A stretch of 64,000 nucleotides of DNA from Acidobacteriota bacterium (GCA_003223645.1 QHVT01000019.1:57479-121478); one strand, 5' to 3'. Shown: positions 8,381 through 17,358, counted from the stretch's first letter. The notes: generated by a model from the sequence alone, not told the origin. A program made the numbers and translations.

Positions 8381-9966
8381 TGCTTCGACGCGCGACACCG
8401 TTCGTTCTCGCGTTCGTCCTGATCGCAATCGGCTTCACGCAGCTCCATCGCTACGGCGTCACGTGGGATGAGGCGTTGGGCGATTACTTTTTCGGCCAGC
8501 GCTATCTCTCGTTTTTCACGAGCTTCGACGCGCGATATCTCGACTTCGCGCACGACCCGTATCCGCCGGGATTCGTTCCCGATCTGCGAGCCTCCGAGTT
8601 TCGCAATCGGCCGTGGGAGTACTGGCCTGTAGCGAACACGCTCGCCGCGGCGACGTCGCGACTCCTCTCCAACGGCTTCGGCATTCTCGATCCGTTCGAC
8701 GGCTTTCACGCATTCAATCTCCTCGCGGCCGCGGCGCTGTTGATCGTCTTCTTCAAAGTGCTCGATCGCTACGCGTCGATGCCGGTGGCTCTCACCGCGA
8801 CGCTTCTTCTTTTTCTGATGCCGCGCGTCGTCTGTGACCTGATGGCCAACATCAAAGACTTCCCGGAGCTCGTCTTTTTTTCGTTGGCGCTCCTGATGTT
8901 CTTCGACGGTTACGAGCGAGGTTCGCCGTGGCGGATCACAGCGTCGGGATTGGTCTGGGGACTCGCACTCGGGACGAAGGCGAACGCTGTGTTCCTCCCC
9001 CTGATCGTGATCGCATATGTCGCGATTCGACGAACGACTTCGCGCCGGATCTGGATTGCACTCGCAGTGGCGGCGATTGCCGGCGTCGCGTTGATGTTCG
9101 CTTCGTGGCCGTACCTGTGGGCCGCGCCGATCGATCGCCTTCTCGAGAACTATCACTACCTCTCGTTCCGCTCCGCTCACGCGAACCCGAAGTCGATTCT
9201 CAACCCGTGGGTCGCCCTCGCGCTGACGACGACGCCGGCCGTCATCGTCTTGTTTCTCGCATCACTGCCGCTCGTGATCGTGCGCGCGCTTCGACGCGAT
9301 CCGCTGAGCCTCTTTCTGATGCTCTGGTTCGGAGTCATCGCCGCGCGCATCTCCACGGGCATCGTCAACTTCGACGGCGTCCGTCATTTCCTCGAGATCC
9401 TTCCGCCGATAGCGGCGATCGCCGCGATCGGAGCCGTAGATTTCGCGCGTCGGTTCAGAGTCGCATTCGCGACAGTCCTCGTCGCGATCCCGATCTGCGC
9501 GACGGCGTACGCGACGATCTCCACGCATCCATTCGAGACCGCGTACTGGAACGCGTTCTGCGGCGGCCTCGCAGGCGCGCAGGCGCGATCGATTCCGAGC
9601 TCCTGCGATTACTGGGCGGCGAGCTATCGCGTCGGACTGGATTGGATCAATCGCAATGCCCCGCGCGGAAGTGTGTTGATCGTCCCCATCGCAGGCCACA
9701 CGATCAAGCTCGTCGCACCGATTCGTCTACGTTCGGACATTCGCTTCGTCTCGTATCCACGCGGCGGCGGGCCTGCTGCCGCCGCGATGCGAATCAGACA
9801 AGTGTCCGCAGCCGCGTTGCGCGTGCCTGTTTATGTGATGTTCGTCCCTCGCCCTGACTGGTCGACGGAACTGGACGCGGATTGCATGCGGCGTCTGAAA
9901 CCGGAGCGCGTATGGTCGCTCAATGACGCGCCGGTTCTGCTGATCTATCGATACCGCGATGCTTAA
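8380..9966 (+). CDS. Membrane glycosyltransferase-like protein (GT39/PMT-like)
   Basis: Protein of 528 residues with about ten membrane helices. GVTWDEALGDYF near residue 20 has the acidic pair typical of the first periplasmic loop of GT-C enzymes that use polyprenyl-phosphate sugars. MANIKDFPELVFF and GLALGTKANAVFLP match the conserved helices of ArnT/PMT-like proteins. The C-terminal part (about 400-528) is a soluble domain. It overlaps the preceding gene by one base and should be in the same operon. The acceptor is unknown; cell-surface glycan or protein glycosylation is plausible. Confidence 0.75.
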   Translation: MLRRATPFVLAFVLIAIGFTQLHRYGVTWDEALGDYFFGQRYLSFFTSFDARYLDFAHDPYPPGFVPDLRASEFRNRPWEYWPVANTLAAATSRLLSNGFGILDPFDGFHAFNLLAAAALLIVFFKVLDRYASMPVALTATLLLFLMPRVVCDLMANIKDFPELVFFSLALLMFFDGYERGSPWRITASGLVWGLALGTKANAVFLPLIVIAYVAIRRTTSRRIWIALAVAAIAGVALMFASWPYLWAAPIDRLLENYHYLSFRSAHANPKSILNPWVALALTTTPAVIVLFLASLPLVIVRALRRDPLSLFLMLWFGVIAARISTGIVNFDGVRHFLEILPPIAAIAAIGAVDFARRFRVAFATVLVAIPICATAYATISTHPFETAYWNAFCGGLAGAQARSIPSSCDYWAASYRVGLDWINRNAPRGSVLIVPIAGHTIKLVAPIRLRSDIRFVSYPRGGGPAAAAMRIRQVSAAALRVPVYVMFVPRPDWSTELDADCMRRLKPERVWSLNDAPVLLIYRYRDA

Positions 9967-9974
9967 GCGTTTGC

Positions 9975-10073
9975 GTGTGGTGACCGCTGCCCCCAGCGGT
10001 CACAGCGCCGCCTACGGCGGCGCCAGCGGCGCTTCCGCGCCGCCGCGACCGCTGGGGGCAGCGGTCGCCACAC
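9975..10073. repeat. Hairpin repeat family A, copy 1, overlapping a gene end
   Basis: Arms GTGTGGTGACCGCTGCC... and ...GGCAGCGGTCGCCACAC, each with an internal small palindrome (CCGCTGCCCCCAGCGG), around a GC-rich centre. The right half is read as coding sequence by the minus-strand gene 10012-11316, so the repeat supplies that protein's last ~20 residues and its stop codon. Confidence 0.9.
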
Positions 10074-11316
10074 GCATCGCCAGCGGCAGCGCAGTCACGA
10101 TGGCCACGAATGCAACCAGCGGTGTTACGTGCCACACCAGCCGGTCCCACGACCAGCGAATGTGAAACGCGAGATCGAGCGGCGTGACGACATACGCGAC
10201 GAGGTAGAAGCACGTCTGCACCAGAACGGCCACGAGCAGGAAACGCTCGCGCATCCACTGCCGCGCCGCCACGACCACCGTCAGCGCGATGCCGATCCAC
10301 ATCATCGGCCGCCCTCCGACGTACTTCAACAGCAGCGCATACGTTTCGACGTGTTGAAAATGTTCGCTCACGCGCGTGAGCACCGAGCCCTGCGCGAGAT
10401 CGGTGGCGAGCTTCTCTGTCGCGCGCACGATCAGCCACGGCGCGGTGATGGCGAGCGCGGGCCAGAGGCGAAGGATCTTCGGCCGAAGCTCCCGATCGAA
10501 GAGCATGCCGATCGCGACCGCCGCGATGAAGGCGAGTCCTTCGTTTTTGCAGAGAGCGCCGCATCCGAGGAGGAGAGCGCCGTGAGTGATGTTGCGGCGG
10601 CGGATCATGAGCGCGCCGGGCAAGAGGAACGCGACCAGCGGACCGTCGGCGATTCCGATCCACGGCGTCGCGATCAAAAAGACCAGCGCGAACGCGGCGA
10701 GCGCGCCCGCGGCAACGGACTCGAGCTCCTCGATGATGAGCGAGCTCACGATCAGCATCGCGGCGACGGCGAACGCGACGTTGAATACGCCGAGCCACCG
10801 AGCTTCCCATCCGCCGGAAAAAAGTGAAACGAAGTCGAACATCAATGGCAGGAGAGGCGGGTAGTCGGGATGCGTCCACCAGTACCACCCAATGCGAAGA
10901 AACGAGAAGTCGATCCCGCCGTGCAGCGCGAAGACGCGTCCCTTCAAACCCCAGTTGTCGACGAAGTCGAGCTCCCACGGAGCAACCGCGGTCGCGAATC
11001 GCGCGTACGCGATCAGAATGATGATCGTCGGTATGAAGAGAAGAAGCGTGGCGCGAAAGATCGGGCGGGGGCGCGGCGTGGATTTAGTGATGAAGAAGAT
11101 TGCAACCTCGACCACGATTGCAATGGCGAAGAAGATCGTCAGCGACCACGCGACGCCGGCGAGCGAAAGGGAAAGCAGAATCAGCGTCACGATTCCGGTG
11201 CCGATGAGAAATGCCGCGCCGATCGTTCGCGAGATCGGAGCGCCGGGATCGCTCCAGCGTACGATGGGGAGACCGAGGAGCGTCGTGACGAGCAACGCGA
11301 GCGAAGCGGCGATCAT
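10012..11316 (-). CDS. Multi-pass membrane protein, GT-C-like
   Basis: Protein of 434 residues with about ten helices, starting MIAASLALLVTTLLGLP. The first large loop has ELDFVDNWGLKGR and THPDYPPLLPL, the kind of loop seen in dolichyl-phosphate-mannose-dependent glycosyltransferases. GCGALCKNEGLAFI fits the same fold. The ATG at 11316 overlaps the stop of the upstream gene (ATGA), which supports this start over a longer frame. The last ~20 residues (VATAAPSGRGG...) come from a family A hairpin repeat, so the natural C-terminus has been replaced or extended. Transcribed against its neighbours on both sides. Confidence 0.72.
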   Translation of the reverse strand: MIAASLALLVTTLLGLPIVRWSDPGAPISRTIGAAFLIGTGIVTLILLSLSLAGVAWSLTIFFAIAIVVEVAIFFITKSTPRPRPIFRATLLLFIPTIIILIAYARFATAVAPWELDFVDNWGLKGRVFALHGGIDFSFLRIGWYWWTHPDYPPLLPLMFDFVSLFSGGWEARWLGVFNVAFAVAAMLIVSSLIIEELESVAAGALAAFALVFLIATPWIGIADGPLVAFLLPGALMIRRRNITHGALLLGCGALCKNEGLAFIAAVAIGMLFDRELRPKILRLWPALAITAPWLIVRATEKLATDLAQGSVLTRVSEHFQHVETYALLLKYVGGRPMMWIGIALTVVVAARQWMRERFLLVAVLVQTCFYLVAYVVTPLDLAFHIRWSWDRLVWHVTPLVAFVAIVTALPLAMRVATAAPSGRGGAEAPLAPP

Positions 11317-11750
11317 CGCTGTCTCCGCAGCAGCACGCCGTCTTTGCCGCGCCACACCGGCACAAAACCGCGGACCGTGGCATCGACGCGCCACGCGGCA
11401 ATGCTGTCGGCCGTCTCGAGATTGCGCGGCAACGGCCTGTCATTCGCGTCGACGAGAGGAACCGTCCATCTTCCCGCCAGCACGTAGGTCGAGCGGGTAT
11501 ACGCGTAGGCGTAACCGCCGTCCCAACGCGTGAACGGAACGGCGATCGCGATGCGCTCGCCCGGCGCGGTGTGCGCGCGAACTCCTTCCATGAACTCGTG
11601 CAGGCCGGGCGTTTTGCGGAACGGGAGATTGGCGACTTGCCGCGCGAACGCATCATGCGCCGGCGTCAACATGCGAAGGTAGAACGGCTGAAACGCGCCC
11701 GCGATGACGAGCAGGAACGCCGCGCGCGCTCCCCAGACTCTCCACTGCAT
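11313..11750 (-). CDS. Small membrane-anchored protein of glycosyltransferase operon
   Basis: Protein of 145 residues with one N-terminal membrane helix (ARAAFLLVIAGAFQPFYL) and a periplasmic domain with RIAIAVPFTRWDGGYAYAY. Such soluble domains often form the C-terminal part of GT-C enzymes (compare the end of the protein at 8380-9966), so this may be the detached soluble half of the protein encoded by the next gene, which it overlaps by 4 bp. No catalytic motif is seen. A TACAAT box lies 7 bp before its start. Confidence 0.6.
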   Translation of the reverse strand: MQWRVWGARAAFLLVIAGAFQPFYLRMLTPAHDAFARQVANLPFRKTPGLHEFMEGVRAHTAPGERIAIAVPFTRWDGGYAYAYTRSTYVLAGRWTVPLVDANDRPLPRNLETADSIAAWRVDATVRGFVPVWRGKDGVLLRRQR

Positions 11751-11757
11751 CGAGGCG

Positions 11758-11776
11758 ATTGTACGTGTGATAGGTT
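11758..11776. promoter_or_regulatory. Back-to-back -10 boxes of a divergent pair
   Basis: The 32-bp gap between the minus-strand gene at 11750 and scoB at 11783 holds TACAAT on the minus strand (11758-11763, 7 bp from its ATG) and TAGGTT on the plus strand (11771-11776, 6 bp from its ATG). The promoters would have to overlap and compete. Judged by eye. Confidence 0.35.
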
Positions 11777-11782
11777 TCGCGC

Positions 11783-12439
11783 ATGCCTCTGAACCGGGAA
11801 CAGATCGTTAAACGCGCCGCGCAGGAGTTGCGCGACGGCTTCTACGTGAACCTCGGCATCGGGATGCCGACGCTCGTCGCCAACAACATTCCGCCGGGAA
11901 TGGAAGTGATCCTCCAATCGGAGAACGGCATCCTCGGGCTCGGACCGTTTCCGGCCGAAGACGAAGTCGATGCGGATCTCATCAACGCCGGCAAGCAGAC
12001 CGTGACGGTGCTGCCCGGCGCGTCGTTTTTCTCGAGCTCCGATTCGTTCTCGATGATTCGCGGCGGCAAAGTCGATCTCTCGATCCTCGGCGCGATGCAG
12101 GTCTCCGCCGAAGGCGACATCGCGAACTGGATGGTGCCGGGCGCGATGGTGAAGGGGATGGGCGGCGCGATGGATCTCGTCGCCGGCGCGAAGCGGCTCA
12201 TCGTGACGATGGAGCACGTGACGAAAAAAGGAGAGAAGAAGATTCTCGAGAAGTGCAATCTCCCGCTGACCGGCGTGAAGTGCGTGAACCGCATCATCAC
12301 CGACTACGCGGTGCTCGACGTGACGCCGGACGGATTGCGCCTCATCGAAGTCGCGCCCGGCGTGACGGCGGAACAGGTGCAGTCGATGAGCGAGCCGAAG
12401 CTGATCGTCGCCGAGGATCTGAAGGAGATCGCGGTGTGA
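11783..12439 (+). CDS. scoB: Succinyl-CoA:3-ketoacid CoA-transferase, subunit B
   Basis: Protein of 218 residues, normal length for the beta subunit. The SENG motif at about 46-49 ([12 protein letters not shown]) carries the glutamate that forms the enzyme-CoA thioester. [25 protein letters not shown] and [13 protein letters not shown] are the family's conserved core. It must pair with the subunit A at 6169-6861, which is on the same strand but 4.9 kb upstream behind four membrane-protein genes. Its last codons overlap the GTG start of the next gene (GTGTGA). Confidence 0.93.
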   Translation: MPLNREQIVKRAAQELRDGFYVNLGIGMPTLVANNIPPGMEVILQSENGILGLGPFPAEDEVDADLINAGKQTVTVLPGASFFSSSDSFSMIRGGKVDLSILGAMQVSAEGDIANWMVPGAMVKGMGGAMDLVAGAKRLIVTMEHVTKKGEKKILEKCNLPLTGVKCVNRIITDYAVLDVTPDGLRLIEVAPGVTAEQVQSMSEPKLIVAEDLKEIAV

Positions 12440-13842
12440 CCGATGGTGGAGTGGTGCGCGCCTCCGGCGCGCCTTTGGTTGGAAGGCGCGCCGGAGGCGC
12501 GCACCACTCGATTCTGATCTTCGTCGTCACCTTCATTACGTTCGCCTATTTTTTCGGCGGCGGCGGATGGAACCAGAACGCGCAGTGGGACCTCACGCGC
12601 GCGATCGTCGAGCGGCAGACGTTTCAGATCGACGAGTTCCGCTCCAACACCGGCGACATTTCGTGGAGCAACGCGCGTGGGGCCTGGCACGCGTACGCGA
12701 ACAAGCCGCCCGGCGTGTCGCTGCTCGCGTCGATTCCGTACGCGCTGATCGTCCGCTGGCAATTTTCGAATCGCACCGCCGCGCAGATCGTGACCGTGCT
12801 GACGTGCGGCATCTGCGGCGCGCTGATTCCCGTCGTGATCTTTCTCTATGGACTGCGGCGGCAACAGCCGCCGCTTTCTTCCCTCTGCGTCGCGCTCTCC
12901 GTCGCCTTCGGCACGATCGTCTTTCCGTACTCGACGATGCTCTTCGCGCACGTTCCCGCTGCGCTGTTCCTGTTGCTCGCGTTCACGCAGCTCGATGAGC
13001 GCCCGCTGCTCGCGGGTGTCTGCGCGGGCATCGCGTCCATTTGCTTTTACGTTTGCATCCCAGCGGCTCTGGTTCTTGTGGGTGCCGCTGCCCTCAGCGG
13101 CACCGCGACCGCTGAGGGCAGCGGTCGCCACAAAGCGTTGCGATTCATCCTCGGCGGCGTTCCCTTCGCCATCTTCCTCGGCTGGTATCACTACGTCTGC
13201 TTCGGCTCGCCGTGGCGTCACTCCGTCACCGGCAGCAAGGCGTTCACGCAGGAAGGTCTGCTCTTCGGCGTCCTGCGCAAGCCGTCCGGCGAGGCGCTAT
13301 GGGGACTGACGTTCTCCGAATATCGCGGACTCTTCTTCGTCTCGCCGATTCTTCTCGTTGCGTTGATCGGCATGATCGTCATGATCCGGAAACGCGGCAT
13401 GATCCCGATCGCCGCGATCTTCGCGATCTTCCTCGCCGTCAACGCGAGCTTCAACGGTTGGGAGGGCGGCTTCGCTTTTGGCCCGCGCTATCTGCTTCCC
13501 GCGATTCCGTTGCTCGCGATTCCGCTGCTCTTCGCGTGGCGCAACGTCTTCCTCGTCGTCACCGTGATCTCGATCGCCATCCAATTCGCCGCGACTGCCG
13601 TCGATCCGACGCCCGACGGCAAGTATCACCATCCGTTGCGCGAGCACATCCTCCCCGCATTCGCGCACGGAGAGATGTCGCTCAACGAACAGAGCATGGA
13701 CGATCTGATCCCGAAGGAGAACTCGCCGCGTGCGTCGTTCAACCTCGGCGAGCTGGTGCTGCCGCCGCGTTACTCGTGGATTCCGATCGCGTTGTGGATG
13801 ATCGGCGCTAGCTCACTGCTGATTCGACGGGCGTCTCGCTAG
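12436..13842 (+). CDS. Multi-pass membrane protein, GT-C-like, paralogue 2, with two in-frame repeats
   Basis: Protein of 468 residues, paralogue of 6872-8380 (shared [30 protein letters not shown]). The GTG start at 12436 overlaps the stop of scoB; no later start precedes the conserved first helix without cutting it. Residues about 6-25 (VVRASGAP...AGGAHHS) are encoded by a family B hairpin (12446-12509). A second insert near residues 214-232 (VGAAALSG...EGSGRHK) is a short family A hairpin (13076-13132). Compared with the paralogue, the protein gains about 12 residues at the first site and 6 at the second, with the frame kept. It converges with lspA and overlaps it by 35 bp. Confidence 0.75.
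   Translation: MTDGGVVRASGAPLVGRRAGGAHHSILIFVVTFITFAYFFGGGGWNQNAQWDLTRAIVERQTFQIDEFRSNTGDISWSNARGAWHAYANKPPGVSLLASIPYALIVRWQFSNRTAAQIVTVLTCGICGALIPVVIFLYGLRRQQPPLSSLCVALSVAFGTIVFPYSTMLFAHVPAALFLLLAFTQLDERPLLAGVCAGIASICFYVCIPAALVLVGAAALSGTATAEGSGRHKALRFILGGVPFAIFLGWYHYVCFGSPWRHSVTGSKAFTQEGLLFGVLRKPSGEALWGLTFSEYRGLFFVSPILLVALIGMIVMIRKRGMIPIAAIFAIFLAVNASFNGWEGGFAFGPRYLLPAIPLLAIPLLFAWRNVFLVVTVISIAIQFAATAVDPTPDGKYHHPLREHILPAFAHGEMSLNEQSMDDLIPKENSPRASFNLGELVLPPRYSWIPIALWMIGASSLLIRRASR
12446..12509. repeat. Hairpin repeat family B, copy 1, inside a gene
   Basis: Near-perfect palindrome with arms GAGTGGTGCGCGCCTCCGG and CCGGAGGCGCGCACCACTC around a short loop. It lies in the 5' coding part of the membrane-protein gene 12436-13842 and is read without stops. 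The other copy (59228-59291) is also inside a gene. Confidence 0.92.
13076..13132. repeat. Hairpin repeat family A, short form, inside a gene
   Basis: TTGTGGGTGCCGCTGCCCTC and its partner GAGGGCAGCGGTCGCCACAA enclose almost no centre, so this is the family A unit without the GCGCC-rich middle module seen in copies 1, 3 and 4. It is 57 bp, a multiple of three, and is translated within the membrane protein 12436-13842. Confidence 0.9.
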
Positions 13843-14305
13843 GCTTTTTTTTCATGTCGAGAAACAGCAGCCCGATGCCGATGCAGATCGCGGAGTCGGC
13901 GACGTTGAACGCCGGCCAGTGATGGCTGCGCACGTACACGTCGAGAAAATCGACGACGTAGCCGAAGCGGAAACGGTCCAGCAGATTTCCGATGGCGCCG
14001 CCGAGGATGAGATGAAGGCCGCTTTGCAGCAGGCGATCGGTGGCCGCGGAGCGCAGCGCGTAGACGACCACGACGCAGAAGACGGCGATCGCGCCGCCGT
14101 TGAGAAGGAGCGGGATGACGCGCGAGTCGGTGTTCGCGCCGATGCCGAAGGCCGCGCCGGTGTTGCGCACGTGCACGAGCTGGAAGAGGTGCGGAATGAT
14201 CGGAACGGACTCGTGCAGATCGATGCGCTGGACGACCAGCCACTTCGTCCAGAGGTCGATGAGAATGACGGCGGCGGTGATCGACAGGTAGTAAAGACGT
14301 TTCAA
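13808..14305 (-). CDS. lspA: Lipoprotein signal peptidase (signal peptidase II)
   Basis: Protein of 165 residues, normal length, that cleaves the signal peptide of diacylglyceryl-prolipoproteins in the inner membrane. Four helices are visible. The two catalytic aspartates lie in [10 protein letters not shown]...VVDFLD and FNVADSAI, and VRNTGAAFG is the conserved loop. It overlaps ispG by 4 bp (ATGA) as last gene of that operon, and its 3' end overlaps the convergent membrane-protein gene by 35 bp. It would process the lipoproteins encoded elsewhere in this window. Confidence 0.95.
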   Translation of the reverse strand: MKRLYYLSITAAVILIDLWTKWLVVQRIDLHESVPIIPHLFQLVHVRNTGAAFGIGANTDSRVIPLLLNGGAIAVFCVVVVYALRSAATDRLLQSGLHLILGGAIGNLLDRFRFGYVVDFLDVYVRSHHWPAFNVADSAICIGIGLLFLDMKKKPSETPVESAVS

Positions 14306-15438
14306 GCGATTTGCCTCTCCTCGATCAAACGATCGAGCTCCTCCCGAAGCTTCCCGAGAATCTCGTCATACGTGAAATGCCCGAGCGACTGCGGCCCGCG
14401 CTTGAGGTTCACGTAGCTCGGCGCGCACCACATGCCGAGGTCGGCGTCGTCCGTTTCACCCGGCCCGTTCACCCGGCAGCCCATGACCGCGATCGTGATG
14501 TCGTGCTCCTTCGCGTACGCGCTCATTTCTCGCACGTTCTGAGCCAGATCGATGAACGCCTCGTTCTCGACGCGCGAGCAGGACGGACAGCTGATGATGT
14601 TCAGTCCCTTGTGCTCGAAGCGCGGCACGGACCGGAAGCGGCCGCTCTTGATGTCGTCGAGGATCTGATGTCCGACCGTGATCTCGTCGCCTTTTTTTTC
14701 GAACGGCAGCGTGAGCGAGACGCGGATCGTGTCGCCGATGCCGCGCGTGATGAGCTGCTCGAAGGCGATGCGCGTCTTGATGATGCCGTCCGGCGGCATG
14801 CCTGCTTCGGTGACGCCGAGGTGCAGCGGCACGTCGGGACGCATCTCGGCGAAGCGGATGTTCGCGTCGATGACTTTGTTCGGATCGGAGTCCTTGATCG
14901 AGACGCAGTATTGATCGAAGCCGAGGTCGTCGAGCATCGCGCAATGCTCGGCGGCGGACTCGATCATCGGCGTGATCGAATCGTCGGTTGTCGTTTTTGC
15001 GAGCTTGGCAGGATCGACCGATCCCGCGTTGACGCCGATGCGCATCGCGCAGTCATGCGCGCGCGCGACGTCGACGAGATACCGCACTTTCTCCTGCACC
15101 GGCTTCTCGCGCTCGATGTGATAGAGGTGGCCGGGGTTGTAGCGCAGCTTCTGCACGAACGGCGCGACTTTTTCCGCGAGCCGATAGTTTTCCTGCAGAT
15201 CGATCGACAGATTCGCGTTCGGACGCGCCGCGCGGATCTCCGCCAACGCAGCCACATCCTTCGGATTGTCGACCGCGATGCGGATGACGTCGGCACCCGC
15301 GGCCTCGAGCAATTCGACCTGACGAATTGTCGCGGCAATGTCCTGCGTACGCGTCGCCGTCATCGACTGCACGGCAATCGGATGCGTTCCGCCGATGCGG
15401 ACGTTGCCGATACGGACCTCTCGCGTCTGACGGGTCAT
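14302..15438 (-). CDS. ispG: 4-hydroxy-3-methylbut-2-enyl diphosphate synthase
   Basis: Protein of 378 residues. It reduces methylerythritol cyclodiphosphate to HMBPP, the penultimate step of the MEP isoprenoid pathway, in the cytosol. [16 protein letters not shown] at the N-terminus and [11 protein letters not shown] are typical. The [4Fe-4S] ligands are in SCPSCSR (about 283-289) and [10 protein letters not shown] (about 319). The length fits the short bacterial form without the extra central domain. It is the middle gene of the operon acetyltransferase-ispG-lspA. The Mrp-type cluster carrier at 3525-4646 could serve it. Confidence 0.96.
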   Translation of the reverse strand: MTRQTREVRIGNVRIGGTHPIAVQSMTATRTQDIAATIRQVELLEAAGADVIRIAVDNPKDVAALAEIRAARPNANLSIDLQENYRLAEKVAPFVQKLRYNPGHLYHIEREKPVQEKVRYLVDVARAHDCAMRIGVNAGSVDPAKLAKTTTDDSITPMIESAAEHCAMLDDLGFDQYCVSIKDSDPNKVIDANIRFAEMRPDVPLHLGVTEAGMPPDGIIKTRIAFEQLITRGIGDTIRVSLTLPFEKKGDEITVGHQILDDIKSGRFRSVPRFEHKGLNIISCPSCSRVENEAFIDLAQNVREMSAYAKEHDITIAVMGCRVNGPGETDDADLGMWCAPSYVNLKRGPQSLGHFTYDEILGKLREELDRLIEERQIA

Positions 15439-15474
15439 CGGGTTTGCTAACGCATTGGAAGGACAAAGATTCCG

Positions 15475-15894
15475 CTACGAAACGTAGGCGTTCTTGACCG
15501 TGATCTCCATGTGCCGCTCCGGCGCTTCGAGCGCGTGGAAGCCCACTGTTGCGTAGAGGTTATGCGCGTCGCGGGTGACGAGATGCCAGCGCCGGAGGCG
15601 CTCGAGGTCGCGATGGTTGCGGATCGCCTGCATGAGCTCCTTTGCGATGCCCTGTCCGCGATGCGACGGCAGGACGAACACGTCCGCGACGTAGCCGTAC
15701 GTCGCGTAGTCCGTGACCACGCGCGCGAAGCCTACCTGCACGTCGTCGTCGTACGCGCCGAAGCAGAGCGAGTTCTCGATCGCGCGCTCGACGAGATCGA
15801 GCGGGATGCCGCTCGCCCAGTACGACGACTCGGAGAGGAAGCGATGAATGACGTCGATGTCGAGTCGATCGGGGTCCGTGCTGATCTCAATCAT
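15475..15894 (-). CDS. GNAT-family N-acetyltransferase
   Basis: Protein of 139 residues. ARVVTDYATYGYVADVFVLP followed by HRGQGIAKELMQAI (about 80-93) is the strand-turn-helix that holds acetyl-CoA, and the ending RWHLVTRDAHNLYATVGF is the usual C-terminal part. It resembles the small stand-alone acetyltransferases of the YjdJ/ElaA-like size class. The ATG at 15894 was preferred; the longer frame runs into the word repeat 15900-15990. The ispG start lies 36 bp downstream, so they are probably co-transcribed. Substrate unknown. Confidence 0.85.
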   Translation of the reverse strand: MIEISTDPDRLDIDVIHRFLSESSYWASGIPLDLVERAIENSLCFGAYDDDVQVGFARVVTDYATYGYVADVFVLPSHRGQGIAKELMQAIRNHRDLERLRRWHLVTRDAHNLYATVGFHALEAPERHMEITVKNAYVS

Positions 15895-15899
15895 TGGTT

Positions 15900-15990
15900 T
15901 CTCGGTTGCGCAGTCGCGCGGTTGCGCGGCATGTGATTGGCGCGTTTGCCGCGCAACCGCGTGACCGGGCAACCGCGTAACCGGTCAAAC
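15900..15990. repeat. GCGCGGTTGC word hairpin (family J)
   Basis: Left half repeats GGTTGCGCAG/GCGCGGTTGCGCGG, right half repeats CCGCGCAACCGCGTG and GGCAACCGCGTAACC; the two halves can pair. It separates the convergent-divergent boundary between the acetyltransferase gene start and the end of the MocR-type regulator. Confidence 0.75.
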
Positions 15991-17313
15991 TACGGCCTCC
16001 TCGCGCTCTTCATCGATGCCCATGATGATGTTCAGCGCGCTTTCCAATTCCGCGACGCTCGCCGGCGCGCCGATGCTCAATCGCACCGCGCGCGGGATCT
16101 CGCTGCCGACCGCGAACGACGATGCCGACGCGACGCGCACGCGTCGCCGTCGCGCAGCCTCGGTGAACGCGTCGGGACTCCAGCGACGCGGCAGCTCGAT
16201 CCACAAGTGTCCCGAGCGTGGATCGGTCTTCGCGGCGCGCTCGCCGAGGATGCGGCGGGCAACGCGATTGCGCAGGGCGGCTTCGGCGCGTTTTTGCGCG
16301 ACGATGCGCGCGGCCGTGCCGTCTTCGATCCACGAGGTCGCGATCTCCGCGAGAAGAGGAGACGTGAACAGCACGCTCGCCGCGACCATCGACTGCACGC
16401 GCGGCAGCAGCGGCTCCGGCGCGCAGACGTAGCCGACGCGGATGCCTGCGGCGAGCGCTTTGCCGAGGCCGGAGAGGAACAGCGTGCGGTCCGGCGCGAA
16501 CGACGCGATCGGTGGCGGTGTTTTCTCGAGCAGGAAACCGCACACGTCGTCTTCGATGATGGTGATGCCGTACTTTTCGGCGACTTCGGCGATCTCGCGG
16601 CGGCGTTTCTCCGGCATCACGATGCCGGTCGGGTTATGCAGCGACGGAATCGTGTACAGCACTTTGGCCGTGCGGGCGCGGCCGGCGCGCGCGAGCGCGT
16701 CGGGGAGGAGTCCGTAGCGGTCCATCGGCAGCGGCGCGAGCTTGATGTTGAGCATCGCCGCGACCGCGCGCGCGCCGTGATACGTGACCGATTCCGCGAG
16801 CACGGTCTCGCCGGGACGCGCGGTCGCGGCGAACGCGACGAGCACCGCGTGTTGCGTGCCCGCGGTGACGAGCACGCGCGACGGATCGGTGTGACGCCCC
16901 ATCCACGCGGCGCCGGCCGCGCGATGTCGCTCGCTGCTCTGGCCGAGGTTGTAGCGCGCGTCGAGCGTGTCGGCGGCGCGGCGGAGAATGGCCGGCGTCA
17001 GAATCGGCGTCGGCGTGTTGATGACGTTCGTACACATGTCGATGTCGCCAACCGGCGTAGGATCGCGGCGCGAGGCGCGCACATACGTGCCGCGGCCGGT
17101 CGACGCCTCGACGAGCCCGCGCCGCGCCGCTTCGCCGTACGCGCGCGTGACGGTGACGGGCGTGATGCCGAGATTGCGGGCGAGATCGCGATGCGTAGGG
17201 AGGCGGCTGCCGCTGATGAGCGTGCCCGCGCGCACGTCGCGCTCGAGCGCGTCGGCGACGCGTACATAAATCGGCGAGTCCGAGTCGGGGAGAGCCGGTG
17301 ACCAGATTGTCAT
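15985..17313 (-). CDS. MocR/PdxR-type GntR regulator with aminotransferase domain
   Basis: Protein of 442 residues. Residues 1-80 are a GntR winged helix (SRLPTHRDLARNLGITPVTV); the rest is a class I aminotransferase fold that binds PLP as effector. The PLP lysine lies in FLSGLGKALAAG and the upstream aspartate in IEDDVCGFL. Such proteins usually control PLP or amino-acid genes. The ATG at 17313 starts MTIWSPALPDSD; the very long frame upstream is antisense to the decarboxylase gene and was rejected. It is divergent from the PLP decarboxylase at 17359, with direct repeats between them, so that gene is the likely target. Confidence 0.9.
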   Translation of the reverse strand: MTIWSPALPDSDSPIYVRVADALERDVRAGTLISGSRLPTHRDLARNLGITPVTVTRAYGEAARRGLVEASTGRGTYVRASRRDPTPVGDIDMCTNVINTPTPILTPAILRRAADTLDARYNLGQSSERHRAAGAAWMGRHTDPSRVLVTAGTQHAVLVAFAATARPGETVLAESVTYHGARAVAAMLNIKLAPLPMDRYGLLPDALARAGRARTAKVLYTIPSLHNPTGIVMPEKRRREIAEVAEKYGITIIEDDVCGFLLEKTPPPIASFAPDRTLFLSGLGKALAAGIRVGYVCAPEPLLPRVQSMVAASVLFTSPLLAEIATSWIEDGTAARIVAQKRAEAALRNRVARRILGERAAKTDPRSGHLWIELPRRWSPDAFTEAARRRRVRVASASSFAVGSEIPRAVRLSIGAPASVAELESALNIIMGIDEEREEAVV

Positions 17314-17330
17314 AGTCCGCCTGTCATAGT
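17308..17330. promoter_or_regulatory. Direct repeats, likely MocR operator
   Basis: TGTCATAGT occurs at 17308-17316 and again at 17322-17330, 14 bp apart start to start, in the short gap between the MocR-type gene and the decarboxylase gene. Known MocR regulators such as PdxR and GabR bind direct repeats, so this is the obvious operator. One repeat overlaps the regulator's own start codon, which suggests autorepression. Confidence 0.5.
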
Positions 17331-17358
17331 TGAGCGAACACGAGTGTAGCATACGAAT

